A DNA stretch of 64,000 nucleotides from Allium sativum (Eukaryota > Streptophyta > Magnoliopsida > Asparagales > Amaryllidaceae): contig CM060912.1 in the NCBI GenBank assembly GCA_030737875.1, positions 458,246,310-458,310,309 on the forward strand, given 5' to 3'. Position numbers and translations under genes: made by a program. The notes beneath the pieces are model-generated. The model saw nothing but the letters and a program-made list of their open reading frames with translations, was not told the origin of the DNA and ran no database searches. This document shows, in pieces, positions 12,372 to 22,514 of the stretch. Within the stretch, counting starts at the first letter, position 1; every line of letters begins with the position of its first letter.

Positions 12372-15300
12372 AACATATCCATTTCTTTCATTTGGTTAGT
12401 AGGTAAATTTAAATTTGTTATAGCCACTTATGCCATCATCGTCATTGTTGCCTTAATCCAAAATGAGTCAATGCCAAATGGTTAAGGTTGACCACATGAA
12501 TTTTCATTTGTTGATGTTCATATCTTGAGTTGTATCCTTATTAGCATTTACTTTTTGATTTCCATGTCAATGTGGATCTGTATGTCTTCTGCCTTCTATG
12601 TAAATAATATTTCCTTTTCTCTCAGTGTGTTGTTTCGTCTTTATTGTACAGGTTTATATCATCTAAGCTATTTTTTTTTCTCAATTTATGTCGTCACTTC
12701 TAGTTTTCGCTTTCCCACTCCATTCACGCATTTACAGCGACTCAGATTATTTACTTTGAACTTTCTCATTCTATTGTATTGAACCTATTTCTTGTTTCTG
12801 TTCGAAGCCCAACACTCTGTTGTATAAAATATAGTTGGTCTAATGACCGTTCAATCATTTTTTTTTTTATATTCTTGTTACGTAAAATTAGCTTATACCG
12901 TCGTTGTCAAAAAACTTAAAATCTTGCTAGTGAACTCGTTTTTCAAATCAAATCTATCCCTTTATGAGTCGAACTACATCTCGACTCAGTCCCGAATACC
13001 GCAGTTTGAGAAACCATACTAATATATTTGATGTACTTACCGAGATCCACAATTTCAATTCTAATGTTTTCTGGAAAAAAAAAAAATTTGGAATAGGGGA
13101 GAAATTTGAGTTGTAGGTTTAGATGTGGAAGTTCAAACATCAAAATCTATTTCAGAGTATACAAATTTGAAAATATTAATTCTTTTGATTCTACGATTTA
13201 CTATTTGAATCCCATTTTGATATAAAGCTTGAACTTTACGATCTGCGACTTGAATTCCATTTTGAAATCCGTGCTTATCGTTATTTTCCCCAAGCTGAAC
13301 TAATTCAGGTTGTTGATGTTATTCTGTGTCTCCCCATCTTTTTATTTTACATACCCTAGGCGTGATGCCTTTTTTTTTTGCCACTGTTTTGGAAGTTTTA
13401 TTTATGTACTAACATTTAACCTTTGTATGAAGCAAACGTGTCAGTGGCTTTGACATGGCTCCACCTGTTGCTACACTAATGTCCAGCACTACTGGTGTTA
13501 TTATTCCAGGTACGTTTGTCATTATATACATTACATTATTATTAGGTTTAATTTGTGGCCATTAATATGTCAGGATAATATGGCTATTGAGTATTGCAAG
13601 TGCTAATACAAAGTAAACTTATCCATTGATAATTGTAGTTTATTTGCATCGACTCTACTATTAAATAATTTTTTGCTGGTTATTTTGTATTTTAGTTTTA
13701 TTGGTTCAATTCTGAAAACTGAGAGTTCCCTTTTCTTTTTGTTTTGGTGGTGCTTTTGTTGTTTTTTGTGTAATCTTGTTATAAGAAGGCAATATTGGGC
13801 GAACTTGTTCCACTCTGCTGACAATGGACTGAGTAGCTATAACGTACAAGGAAGAATCAATATACCTGGTTTGATGGATTATTCAATTCATTTTATGATA
13901 GTTGTGCAAATGCTTCTAACTAGTAGTTGAAAGTAACAAATTTGTTTATTTCTGTTTTGGTGATCTCGTAGGAAACCTTGGCGTATGAGGACTATATGAT
14001 GATTCTCTGCACATTTCACTGCTACTGATAATACTTTAAAATGTCGTATGCTGTAATTTTGCTTAAATTTATTAACAGGCCAAGTGGCTACTGGGGCCAT
14101 TGGGGCTACACCTACAACACCGGGAATGTTTTCAAATATGATGAACCCTGTTACCTCTGGTCAGGTATGTATACGTTGTATTTTAATTGCATCTCTCATT
14201 TTATTCAGTGCAAATGGTCGATGCCATTTGAATCTTACTTGTATGCCAGTTTTCTTCTATTCAGTTGATGCCGATGCAAGCAATGACTCAACAGGTATTG
14301 ACCATTTGCACAGTAGGTCACTACTCAGTGTTGCTGGTATCAGTGATTCGTGTTCTTAACAAATATTTGTTGATTGCAGGCAACACGTCATGCACGTCGT
14401 GTGTATGTAGGTGGTCTTTCTGCTAATGCTAATGAACAAGTAAGCATTTTTAACTCTCCTTGCATATTGTTTATGATAAATTTGTTGTTTTCTCCATCTT
14501 TTCATTGCTTTGATGATTCAATATTTGCTTATAAATATGCTAAAATATATGTTAGATATCATGTAAACCATCACTCTTCCTAGCCTACACCTGTTTTTAC
14601 AATAGCATATGTCGGATTATGTCAGATACTTGCAACATTATTCATTAGATATCATGTAACCACCACTCTTCAAAAAAATTATTCAAAACCTGTACTATTA
14701 TAAATTGAAGAAATCAATTGATAATCATCTACTTGCAACAGTTCCTAGTTCCGGGTATGCCTGATTAACATGTAAGCACACATGCACACTAGATGTCTGG
14801 TAAAATGTTTTACCCACTTTTCAGTGGAACAAAAGGCGAGCCAGTTGTTATTATTGTCTTTTACCATGAAAAATTAGTTCACCTTTGAGTTTTTAAATAT
14901 ATGAGTCTACATGCTTATTCAAATGCACAATTGTTAGGTTAATAGACAATAGCTTCATTTATATCAGACAAACTTACATGACATTGAGTAGTGATAAAAC
15001 TGCATATAAGTAGAAATAATGATAGTTGCTTTGTCTTGAAATGAATATTCTTTTACGATAGTGGAACCGTTTCATGGGATGGTTTTTCAAACATCATTCG
15101 TATGTTTCAAAATTTACTTTCGTCCTTTGTCAAAAACATGTTTCATGAGAAACGTTTGCCATCATTTTCAATGAAAATGTGCAGTCTACACTGCAAATAT
15201 TTGCAGTCTACACTGCAAATATTTGCAGTCTACACTGCAAATATTTGCATTCTGCACTGTAAATATTTATTTTACCGAAATATGCAGTTGTAATCACAAA

Positions 15301-16745
15301 TGTTGGTGGTCTACACTACAAATATTTGCATTCTATGCTGTATATTGATATGCTTGTTTTGTGAAACGTATTTTTGGGAAGAGTTTCAGATATTAAGTTT
15401 TGGAACAAGGGACGGATCCTAATTTCCACTTGTTTTATAGCATTTAAAATTTACAAGTGCATAATACTAGCATTTGAACCACCCTTTGTAGGTCGATATT
15501 ACGTCATAACCAGTGTATTAAAAAACGCGCTTGAGGCGCGCCTTGAGGCGAGGCGTAGGCAAAAACGCCTTGAGGCGCATCTCATGAGGCGTTTTACCTC
15601 TGAGGCATAAGCCTCAACCAATTGAGGCGTGAAAAGCGCAAAAAAGCGTACGCCTCAGAGCCTCAATTGGCTGAGGCGTGTCTTTTTTATACTGTGTTTT
15701 ATTTTTACTTTTATGGTTTATTGTTTTTACTTACTATTTGAGTGATGGAATCAAATGCTTTATGGTTTTTACTTACTATTTGATGCTTAATAGTATTCCA
15801 TATTAAAAATTAAATATATGTGTTGCGCTTTTTTTAAACCCGAAAGGCTTACGCCTCAACGCTTCGAGGCTTATGCCTCGCCTCACGAACCCAAAAACGC
15901 CTCACATACGCCTTTTGCGTTTTAAAACATTGGTCATCACTGATAATATGAGGCATGATCTCACTTAAAAGCTTGTGATGCTTCTTCAAAACACGAAATT
16001 ACATGAGTTCGTAAATTTGTTTATGTATTATGATCTGTATGTGCTCTAGCTCTGCATGAAGATCACATGTTGCAAAAAAACATTGTGATTCCTACATCTT
16101 TAGCATGCATCTTATTTTCTTAATTTCTGACAAGTTCAATATTAATTTTTAGTCAATTGGATCAACAATGCTAGATACTTGAGGTTATAATAGTGTGTAA
16201 CCCGTGCTTTTTTACCACTTCTGTGAATATGGATATTTGTGTGTGTGTGCGCGCGCGCGTGCGTAGATATTGAATTTTAATTTTAGGATTTATAAATGAA
16301 TCAATGAATACTACATAGTTAAATTTATTTGAATAATTTATAGTAAGTTGAATGTAAAAAAACAGGAGAAAATTGAGAAGAGCTTTGTACGTAATAGTAG
16401 ACGAGATTTGCATCTTTATAGTTAGCATATCTACATTTGAACCATTGTCCATTATTTGAGATTTTGATTGTTAAACACTTTCAGTTTTGCTACTAATCAT
16501 GTATTTCATTTTGTTGTAAGAGGGTCATTATTTGCGACTTTGATAATTGCTAAATAATGATTGGTAGCATCAGTTGAGTTTTATTATATGTTCAGTAAAA
16601 TCTAATATCATGTTAAAAATGATAATTTTGTATAATCTAATTTTTACGGTGTAATGTGTGTATTTTTGTGAAAATATAAAATTTTCCTTTACGTAATGTA
16701 CGATAATCTTTTTGAAATAAATGGACTATAAAACAGAAAATATTA

Positions 16746-16812
<67 letters not shown>

Positions 16813-17024
16813 ACGAGGAGGGTTCCGCTACACCTCTTATATTGCACGTGAACTCTCCCCCTTAATCTCCACCACCCATTTCCCCACTCATTCTCTCTCT
16901 TTCCATTTCAATATTATTTCTTAGTGGGAAGAGAGAGAATGAGTGGGGAAATGGGTGGTGGAGATTAAGGGGGAGAGTTCACGTGCAATATAAGAGGTGT
17001 AGCGGAACCCTCCTCTATAAAGAC

Positions 17025-17076
<52 letters not shown>

Positions 17077-20000
17077 TCATATTATATGATTTATTTGTAT
17101 ATCTTTATATCTAAAAAAAGAAATTATCGCATTTTTGCTCATGTATATGAGTTGTATACATTTAAATTGTTTTTCAGAATTTGTCGAATGTATTAATGAA
17201 TATTGGTTAATTGAATTTATTTAGATACTTTAAATTTAAGTTTATGGACTTTAATATAAAATATTGTGAGAGAATTGAGAAGAGTTTACAAGTGATTGTT
17301 GAAATTTTAAATGTATGAATTTGAAGTTAAAAATAGATTTTGTTAGTGCAATGCATGGTAACTTCATTGATACAGATAAATTATAAAATGAATTTATTAT
17401 TATTGTTAATGTATATAATTTAGATTATGTGATTTATATGTCTTTGTATCTAAATGAAAAATAATAATTTCACCAATTTGTTGATGCGACTATGGCATAC
17501 ATACTGAAGTTGTCATCTTTTAGGATTTATTTGATGGATTAAATATACTTAACCGAGTTTATTAAACGGTTTACATTTTGGATTATGTAATTAGTTTATA
17601 TTTATTAGCTTGAATGAAAATAATTGTTAATTTTACTGGAAAATTGGTTTCAAATGTAAAATAGCGTTGTAGTAGATGATGAATTATAAAAGGTTCGAAA
17701 TAAATTATCTTGGGAGGATCAAGGATAAGCCGACAGATTCTTTTAGATACGGATAGTGTCATATATGTATCCGTATTCGAAATCATTTTCGAATATCGAA
17801 TATCCGCGGATACAGATGGATATCGGATAATTATCCTATCCGCCAACACCGATAAATCAAGTAATATAAGTGATTTTTTTTTTTAGTTTAACATAGAATG
17901 TTTTCAATCTCATTGATTAGTAAAATGTTGAAAATAAACAAATATGATGGTAATAAATAGTTTTGAGCTCTTAATATGCATTTAATGCATATTATATGAA
18001 CTTCTAATTTAATAAAATAATAAATATATTCCATTCTATTAAAATACACGAAATTTAAGCAATAATCTTGAATAAAACATGGATAATTTTCGGATGTGGA
18101 TGTCTTTGTATCTGCATCTGCATCCTTTTTTTTTCGATATTGGATATTTATCCGCTTTTCGAATACGGATGTGGATTGATTTCGGTTTTCAGTCAAAGTG
18201 AGTGGAGAAAGCTCCTAGAATCTACAAGAGAGCTAATAATTCTTCTGTTTGCTATTATTTAATAGATAGATGACTTGCAATAACCTTTTTGGAAATATAC
18301 ATGCTTTATGGGGCATAGATCTGAGTGGCTGGATGAATTCTTGTAATTCATGTGTTTATGAGCTTTAAGGTGGTGCCACACGAGCTAGTATTTAACCAGA
18401 TGTCATAGTCTTGCAAAATATTTTAGTTGACTTGAAAGTGGGTGCATGTTTATAGTCTATGTTTATACTTAGACATCAATCTTCCATGCTAATTCAGTCA
18501 TTTGTATTTTTGTTATGCACATGGTTTCAGGGAAGGAAATTTTAAATTTCTATTATAACCGCATTTAAATATGTCCAAGTCAAACTGTCATTGTACATTT
18601 AATTTTTTATTCTATTGGCAGTACAACATTTAGTTCTAAATTTATTTTCCTTGCAGTCAGTTGCAACATACTTTAGCCAGGTTATGTCTGCTATTAGTGG
18701 AAACACAGCCGGTCCAGGTTAGTTTCATACAAACTGTTATCTTCCAACAGAAGTTTCTTTATATAAAAATAAAAATATTATCCAATTATTGCTTATCTTA
18801 TATGAAGGTGATGCTGTTGTTAATGTTTATATAAACCATGAAAAGAAGTTTGCATTTGTGGAAATGAGGTCGGTTGAAGAGGCAAGTAATGCAATGGCCT
18901 TGGATGGCATCATATTTGAGGTTTGTATCTTTGAATCCATCAGTACGTTCATATAGCCGTGTATTGCTAGTTACGAGTTTCTTTTTTACTAGCTGTGCAA
19001 TTTTTGAACCTCTTTATCGTGTATGGCAATATACCGTAACCATGGTAGAAGGTGCCAGTTGGTACCCTGGAATTTCGATAGTGCAGATTAGATATGGGAC
19101 AGCACCAGTCCGGAATCAAGAGAACAGATCACAAACTGTTTCCTTCAAGGGAGAAAAAATAAATTCTACTCATGCCATCGTTTAATCAAATCAGAAACCC
19201 ATCTTTGTAAAATGGGGGAAAAACTTAGTAAAATTGGAAATTATTTGAGCATTCTCTGGTCACTCTGCCCAGCTTGCAAATTTCAGACAGCTATTTGAAC
19301 TGGCTTTTTTAAACTAGGTTGCTACGTTTTTGTTTCTGCTTTTGCCCTGGTTTTGTTGATGAAGGTGAAGTCGATTTTGAGTGGTAGATGAGACGGGAAT
19401 AATGGAGCGGGCTCATTGTAATTAGAGTTATTTAAACTAGAATGTTGGTCGATTTTGAGTGGTAGATGAGACAGAGGGGAATAATGGGCATGGGCTCATT
19501 GTAATTAGAGTTATTTAAATTAGAATGTTGGCTGGATCTATTTATACTAGCGTTAACTGGTAATTTTTGCATACAAGTAGGTGTGCAGCTCAAATAAAAT
19601 AGCATTTGTGTAATTTTCATTTTTTTATAGATTTTTTTATATTTTTTTTATAATGTTCATTATTACGTTTTCATTAGAAAACTATTGGAATCAAAACTGA
19701 AACTAGAACTCCCAAAACTCCCTAAATCGAACACACAAAAAAAGTAACAAATATATGAAACCGAGTTCTCGAACCTTGATTGTCACGCTCGGAAGCTCGT
19801 TTGTCATTTACGAACATAACAATCTATTATGTGTAGATGATTAAACCATGCATATATTTTATTCTTTTTAGTACTAACAAACTTAAACTGAACTTTTATC
19901 CCATTCAAACATTTAGGGTGCCCCTGTAAAAGTGAGAAGACCAAGTGATTATAACCCATCTCTGGCAGCTGCTCTTGGTCCAAGTCAACCAAACCCTAAT

Positions 20001-21607
20001 CTCAACTTAGCTGCTGTAGGACTGACAAATGGCTCTGCTGCTGGACTTGAGGGACCTGACCGCATTTTTGTTGGAGGGGTTCCTTATTATTTCACTGAAG
20101 CACAAATAAGGGAATTGCTAGAGTCGTTTGGACCTCTGAAAGGTTTCGATCTTGTTAAGGATCGTGAAACTGGTAACTCCAAAGGATACGCATTCTGCGT
20201 CTACCAGGACCTTGCAGTAACCGACGTTGCTTGTGCAGCTCTTAACGGGATTAAGATGGGTGATAAAACACTTACTGTTAGGCGTGCAAATCAGACTTCC
20301 GTACAACCTAGACCAGAGCAAGAAAATGTATTATTTCAAGCCCAACAGCAAGTGGCTTTGCAGGTAAACATGTTATATTTATTTGTTTTTCCTGTCGACA
20401 CTAGCATTGGCTATGAAGTGAAACTTTTTGATACATCAGATTTGATTCTTTTTAATGGTTGCAACTAATTTATAGAGTGGTTAATGATTGATCTAGGTAG
20501 CAGATACTTCGGTGCTTTCAATAGCTTTTAAACATAATTAAAATATCATCTTGGTAAATTTGAGGGATTGAGACAGCATCTGAGCTATTACTACTTTCTG
20601 TGTTGACCAACAAGGTATATTTGGGTGGTTGATTCACTCATAAATAGCGATTAGACGGTATTGTCGTGATACCGAAGATTATCCACTACCAGCTAATCAG
20701 TGTTTTAATTTTCTGTAATAGCTTAATTGTTTAGTTGAAGTAGTATATGTGATCTACGAAGTTAATTGTGAATTTGTTGTCATTTATTATTATTGTTGTA
20801 ATTTCTTGCAGAGGCTTGTATATCAAGCTGGGAGTCTTCCAACCAAAGTTGTGTGCTTAACACAAGTGGTAACCCCTGTTGAGTTGAATGACGACGAGGA
20901 ATATCAGGATATTTTGGAGGACATGAGGGGGGAGGGCGAAAAATATGGTGAGAATAAAGATGTCACATCTTCACTTTTCTCTTTGTACCATTTTTTCCTT
21001 CAGTTACCAGATAAACCGGACGCTGTTTATGTGAACTCTTAAAATATAAACTGATCACAGAACACATGCTTTGGATAACTAACACACGGATATATCACTA
21101 CTATTGGAAATCCAATTTTACATATTTGCATTTGATTCGATGAGCCTATCTTTTGGGTTTATTTATTTATTTATTTTATTTACTTACTATTTAGTAAGAA
21201 TTGTTCACTATTACAGGCTTTGCCTGAGTTTCCTATTGTTTAAAGCTATGTTCTGTTTTTCTTCTTAATACGACTATGTTGCATGTTGTAATCAATGATA
21301 TTCATCATTGCAGGCACATTGGTAAATGTGGTTATTCCACGGCCTGGTCCAAGCGGAGAGTTGGGTCCTGGAGTTGGAAAGGTCTGCAAGTATTTTCTCA
21401 CCATTTTTAATATGCACCCCTTTTAATCTACAGAATGTTACATGAACTTTAACATGTCTTAAATTATAGGTGTTTCTGGAGTATGGTGATACTGATGGGT
21501 CTTCGAAAGCCAAGGCTGGGTTAAACGGAAGAAAATTTGGTGGGAATGCAGTTGCAGCCGTGTTTTATCAAGAGGATAAATTCTCTCAAGGACTATATGA
21601 TGACTGA
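7468..21607 (+). CDS. U2AF65: U2AF65-type splicing factor large subunit, 5'-partial
   Basis: Large subunit of the U2 snRNP auxiliary factor. In the nucleus it binds the polypyrimidine tract at 3' splice sites and, with U2AF35 and SF1, recruits U2 snRNP. Twelve exons join in frame: 7468-7706, 11022-11129, 13433-13509, 14079-14164, 14265-14294, 14380-14439, 18657-18717, 18808-18920, 19917-20363, 20812-20947, 21314-21381 and 21470-21607. They give 1563 nt, or 520 residues plus TGA, with GT/AG at every intron. Domain order in this partial numbering is: RS/RD-rich arm 1-116; linker with the plant motif GFDMAPP near 119-125; RRM1 about 187-262 (RVYVGGL, KFAFVEM); RRM2 about 307-385 (RIFVGG, KGYAFCVY); UHM about 408-515 with the acidic DDEEYQDILEDM helix and Arg-Lys-Phe at 496-498. 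The first exon was not found. It probably lies left of the window or behind a first intron longer than 7 kb. The coding sequence looks intact and selected. Confidence 0.93.
7707..11021 (+). other. U2AF65 intron, 3.3 kb, with one transposon relic
   Basis: GT-AG intron in phase 2. It contains a non-autonomous DNA-transposon-like copy at about 8385-9292 (listed), a short duplicated word (CAGGAAGGGGCTGGAYGTTC) near 9462 and 9512, and T/A homopolymer runs near 9600 and 9980. No other gene seen. Confidence 0.75.
8385..9292. mobile_element. DNA-transposon-like family, copy A
   Basis: The ends are rich in CGGATA/TATCCG words (ATATCGGATAATTATCC near 8515; GGATACTGGATATTTATC near 9272) that face each other. 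The interior shares several blocks with copy B at 17740-18186, such as AATAGTTTTGAGC followed by TTAATATG, and CAATCTCATYGATTA. It is noncoding and has no transposase; boundaries are approximate. It appears to be a non-autonomous family member in an intron. Confidence 0.6.
11022..11129 (+). CDS. U2AF65: U2AF65 exon: RS-rich arm, second part
   Basis: Acceptor GACTTTCAG, donor AAAG|GTAGGA. Completes a codon split 2+1 and encodes an Arg/Ser-rich stretch (HRSPSKGRSSHRSRSNSPSR), the basic end of the RS arm. Confidence 0.92.
11591..11875. repeat. 141-bp imperfect tandem duplication
   Basis: The block starting TCAAAGTT..CTTGCCTTG and ending near GTGAATTGRWAAGATGAAAT occurs at 11591-11731 and again at 11732-11875 with scattered substitutions and small indels. 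It lies within the second visible intron of U2AF65. Confidence 0.85.
12152..12340. mobile_element. Short inverted-repeat element in a TA microsatellite
   Basis: The left end GGAGGGTTCCACAGCACCCC and the right end, in reverse complement GGGATAGGATCAAGTGCACC, are imperfect inverted repeats about 45 bp long sharing GCACCCC and GCCCCTTG. The left end resembles that of the palindromic element at 16815-17015 (GGAGGGTTCC). TA runs flank both sides, so a target duplication cannot be defined. A Mutator-like MITE is the best guess. Confidence 0.5.
13433..13509 (+). CDS. U2AF65: U2AF65 exon: start of pre-RRM linker
   Basis: Acceptor GTATGAAG, donor CCAG|GTACGT. Encodes KRVSGFDMAPP and following residues, a segment conserved in plant U2AF65 between the RS arm and RRM1. 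Phases 2 in, 1 out. Confidence 0.93.
13510..14078 (+). other. U2AF65 intron, 569 bp
   Basis: Phase-1 GT-AG intron. Short open frames on both strands are chance. No repeat or element seen. Confidence 0.8.
14079..14164 (+). CDS. U2AF65: U2AF65 exon: Gly/Thr/Pro-rich linker
   Basis: Acceptor TTAACAG, donor GGTCAG|GTATGT. Encodes a Gly-Ala-Thr-Pro-rich linker ending FSNMMNPVTSGQ, matching the flexible segment before RRM1 in plant homologues. Confidence 0.92.
14265..14294 (+). CDS. U2AF65: U2AF65 30-nt micro-exon
   Basis: Acceptor TATTCAG, donor CAACAG|GTATTG. Exactly ten codons reading LMPMQAMTQQ, the conserved peptide just before RRM1. It is in frame on both sides, so skipping would not shift the frame. 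Confidence 0.9.
14380..14439 (+). CDS. U2AF65: U2AF65 exon: RRM1 first strand (RNP2)
   Basis: Acceptor GATTGCAG, donor GAACAA|GTAAGC. Twenty codons including ATRHARRVYVGGLS; RVYVGGL is the RNP2 motif of RRM1. Confidence 0.95.
15181..15268. repeat. 22-bp tandem repeat, four copies
   Basis: Unit GCAGTCTACACTGCAAATAT plus TT starts at 15181, 15203 and 15225 (identical) and at 15247 (three changes). A degenerate copy follows at about 15309-15330. Each unit contains a short palindrome (GCAGTNNACACTGC). Head-to-tail with no spacers, so not a CRISPR. Confidence 0.92.
15510..15933. mobile_element. GAGGCG-rich inverted-repeat element
   Basis: The left end CCAGTGTATTAAAAAACGCG and the right end, in reverse complement CCAATGTTTTAAAACGCA, form a terminal inverted repeat. 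Inside, GAGGCG and CGCCTC words are repeated many times on both strands (15531-15675 and 15845-15915). It has no coding content and is a non-autonomous, MITE-like element. The flanks (TCATAA / TCATCA) could be a decayed target duplication. Confidence 0.65.
16741..16810. repeat. (GT)n(TA)n microsatellite, left of palindrome
   Basis: A GT run passes into a TA run of about 48 bp. A second TA run lies at about 17033-17071 on the other side of the inserted palindrome, so the element landed in a pre-existing TA microsatellite. Confidence 0.9.
16815..17015. mobile_element. Palindromic Mutator-like MITE with 9-bp target duplication
   Basis: Two arms of about 90 bp, starting GAGGAGGGTTCCGCTACACC and ending with its reverse complement, are near-perfect inverted repeats around a loop of about 20 bp (ATTTCAATATTATTTCTTAG). 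The 9-bp direct repeat TATAAAGAC flanks it at 16806-16814 and 17016-17024. Long terminal inverted repeats and a 9-bp target duplication are hallmarks of Mutator-like elements. It is noncoding and intronic. The near-identity of the arms suggests recent insertion or gene conversion. In the pre-mRNA it could fold into a long hairpin. Confidence 0.85.
17740..18186. mobile_element. DNA-transposon-like family, copy B
   Basis: Shares ends and interior blocks with copy A at 8385-9292: GATATCGGATAATTATCCTA near 17820, TTTTCAATCTCATTGATTAG near 17901, AATAGTTTTGAGC near 17957, and an inverted TTGGATATTTATCCGC near 18140. It is shorter than copy A. No transposase. Boundaries are approximate. Confidence 0.6.
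18657..18717 (+). CDS. U2AF65: U2AF65 exon: RRM1 helix 1
   Basis: Acceptor CCTTGCAG, donor GTCCAG|GTTAGT. Encodes SVATYFSQVMSAISGNTAGP, the first helix of RRM1 and the following loop. Phases 0 in, 1 out. Confidence 0.94.
18808..18920 (+). CDS. U2AF65: U2AF65 exon: RRM1 RNP1
   Basis: Acceptor TATATGAAG, donor TTTGAG|GTTTGT. Encodes the core of RRM1 with VVNVYINHEKKFAFVEMRS; KFAFVEM is RNP1. It ends at a plant-typical phase-0 junction (DGIIFE|GAPVKV). Confidence 0.95.
18921..19916 (+). other. U2AF65 intron, 1.0 kb, with an 80-bp duplication
   Basis: Phase-0 GT-AG intron. A block starting TCGATTTTGAGTGGTAGATG is tandemly duplicated at 19371-19448 and 19449-19531 (78 and 83 bp, differing by a small insertion and a few substitutions). 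Nothing else seen. Confidence 0.8.
19371..19531. repeat. Two-copy tandem duplication of about 80 bp
   Basis: Both copies run from TCGATTTTGAGTGGTAGATG to TTAGAATGTTGG. The second has a few extra bases (ACAGAGGGGAATAATGGGCA against ACGGGAATAATGGAGC). Intronic. Confidence 0.88.
19917..20363 (+). CDS. U2AF65: U2AF65 exon: inter-RRM linker and RRM2
   Basis: The largest exon, 149 codons in phase 0 on both sides (acceptor ACATTTAG, donor TTGCAG|GTAAAC). Encodes the inter-RRM linker (PSDYNPSLAAALGPSQ) and all of RRM2: RNP2 RIFVGGV, RNP1 KGYAFCVY, ending TLTVRRANQ. RRM2 makes strong uridine contacts in this family. Confidence 0.97.
20364..20811 (+). other. U2AF65 intron, 448 bp
   Basis: Phase-0 GT-AG intron. 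No element or repeat recognised. Confidence 0.8.
20812..20947 (+). CDS. U2AF65: U2AF65 exon: UHM first half
   Basis: Acceptor TTCTTGCAG, donor AATATG|GTGAGA. Contains VVCLTQVV and the acidic helix DDEEYQDILEDM of the U2AF-homology motif. The preceding peptide RLVYQAGS is less like other plant copies than the rest of the protein. Confidence 0.94.
20948..21313 (+). other. U2AF65 intron, 366 bp
   Basis: Phase-1 GT-AG intron. Short T/A-rich stretches only. Confidence 0.8.
21314..21381 (+). CDS. U2AF65: U2AF65 exon: UHM central strand
   Basis: Acceptor CATTGCAG, donor GGAAAG|GTCTGC. Encodes TLVNVVIPRPGPSGELGPGV, the loop and strand typical of plant U2AF65 UHM. Confidence 0.95.
21470..21607 (+). 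CDS. U2AF65: U2AF65 last coding exon: UHM Arg-X-Phe motif and stop
   Basis: Acceptor AAATTATAG. Encodes VFLEYGDTDGSSKAKAGLNG followed by RKFGG and a C-terminus ending GLYDD before TGA. The Arg-Lys-Phe is the UHM Arg-X-Phe motif, which binds a tryptophan of partner proteins such as SF1. Confidence 0.96.
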   Translation: MFLEYGDTDGSSKAKAGLNGRKFGGNAVAAVFYQEDKFSQGLYDD

Positions 21608-22514
21608 TATAAATGGCATTTGTTAATTCTTTTCTTGGCATGTCACTTTTATGTTGATTTAATTTTAATTACTTCTCACCGTATTCTTATGCAGAATCCA
21701 CGTTGCGACGAATGTGAAATTAGTATCTATTTTATTCTTAGTTGATATAAGCTGGTTATTATTATTATCATTATTGTCCTCGTGGACCAAGAAGGATGTT
21801 ATTCCTGTTATAAAATCTGTATGCTGTGTTCAATAAGTAAGAACCATTTATGTCGGTTTCTACTAGCAAAATTGCTACTTATGACCCTTCTTGTTAACTA
21901 AGTATAAGGTTGGACGTTGTTGCATTTTGTGCTGTTGTACTAAACGTTTATTTTCATGAGTTAATTGCTTTTGTGATCATAAAAGCTAGCATTTTGTGGA
22001 GATCAACTAGTGTAACAGTAAGAGACTGACACTATATTTTTTGAAAACTATTTGCCAGCCTTCCTCCCCCCAAAGCCCCAGACAAGAGGGAGGGGGGTAG
22101 ACCATCTCAGGTTTATAGTTTGGATGTGCTTCTCTCATTCTTCTGCCCCTTTCGGCCAGAATCATTCATCCTATTTTAATTAACGTGAGTTCTTGTTATT
22201 GAAATGCTCGCATCACAAGTTTAGCATAGTTTCCCTAGGCTTGTAAAGAAGTAAATCCAAAATGATAGATATTAGGTGTTGTGTTGTTCGCTAGATAAAA
22301 CCGAAGCATGGGGAAATTGTGTGAAATAAATATTTGCAAATGGTTGGTTTCAAATTAATGTCTATACATGTGATCAATCTGTTTCAGTCTTGTAACGTAT
22401 AGACATGAGCGCCTTCTACAAAGATCTAAAGCACAATTTGGCCGGCACTGTTACTGTTAAGTACGCCCATGATTGATTCTGTGTCTTTCAGACTAAAACT
22501 CTTAACCAAAATAT
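21608..22514 (+). other. U2AF65 3' UTR and intergenic spacer
   Basis: The first few hundred bases after the stop codon are probably 3' UTR (U-rich, no open frame). No poly(A) site can be fixed by eye. The rest is noncoding spacer before the Gnk2-like gene, with a purine/pyrimidine-rich patch around 22064-22100. Confidence 0.5.

Larger units (their letters stand above)
11130..13432 (+). other. U2AF65 intron, 2.3 kb, with repeats and a small element
   Basis: Phase-2 GT-AG intron. Contents are AATCTCGGATTT-rich repeats at about 11190-11345, a 141-bp tandem duplication at 11591-11875, GT/TA microsatellites at about 12092-12151, and a short inverted-repeat element at 12152-12340 flanked by TA runs. 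No gene seen. Confidence 0.75.
14440..18656 (+). other. U2AF65 intron, 4.2 kb, hosting several elements
   Basis: Phase-0 GT-AG intron in the middle of RRM1. It contains a 22-bp tandem repeat (15181-15268), a GAGGCG-rich element (15510-15933), a GT/GC microsatellite near 16239-16264, a palindromic element with 9-bp target duplication between TA runs (16815-17015), and a second copy of the 8385-9292 family (about 17740-18186). Confidence 0.8.

Noticed and set aside
15181..15330. Short repeats resembling a CRISPR array
   Set aside because: The units are directly adjacent with no spacers, in a plant intron.
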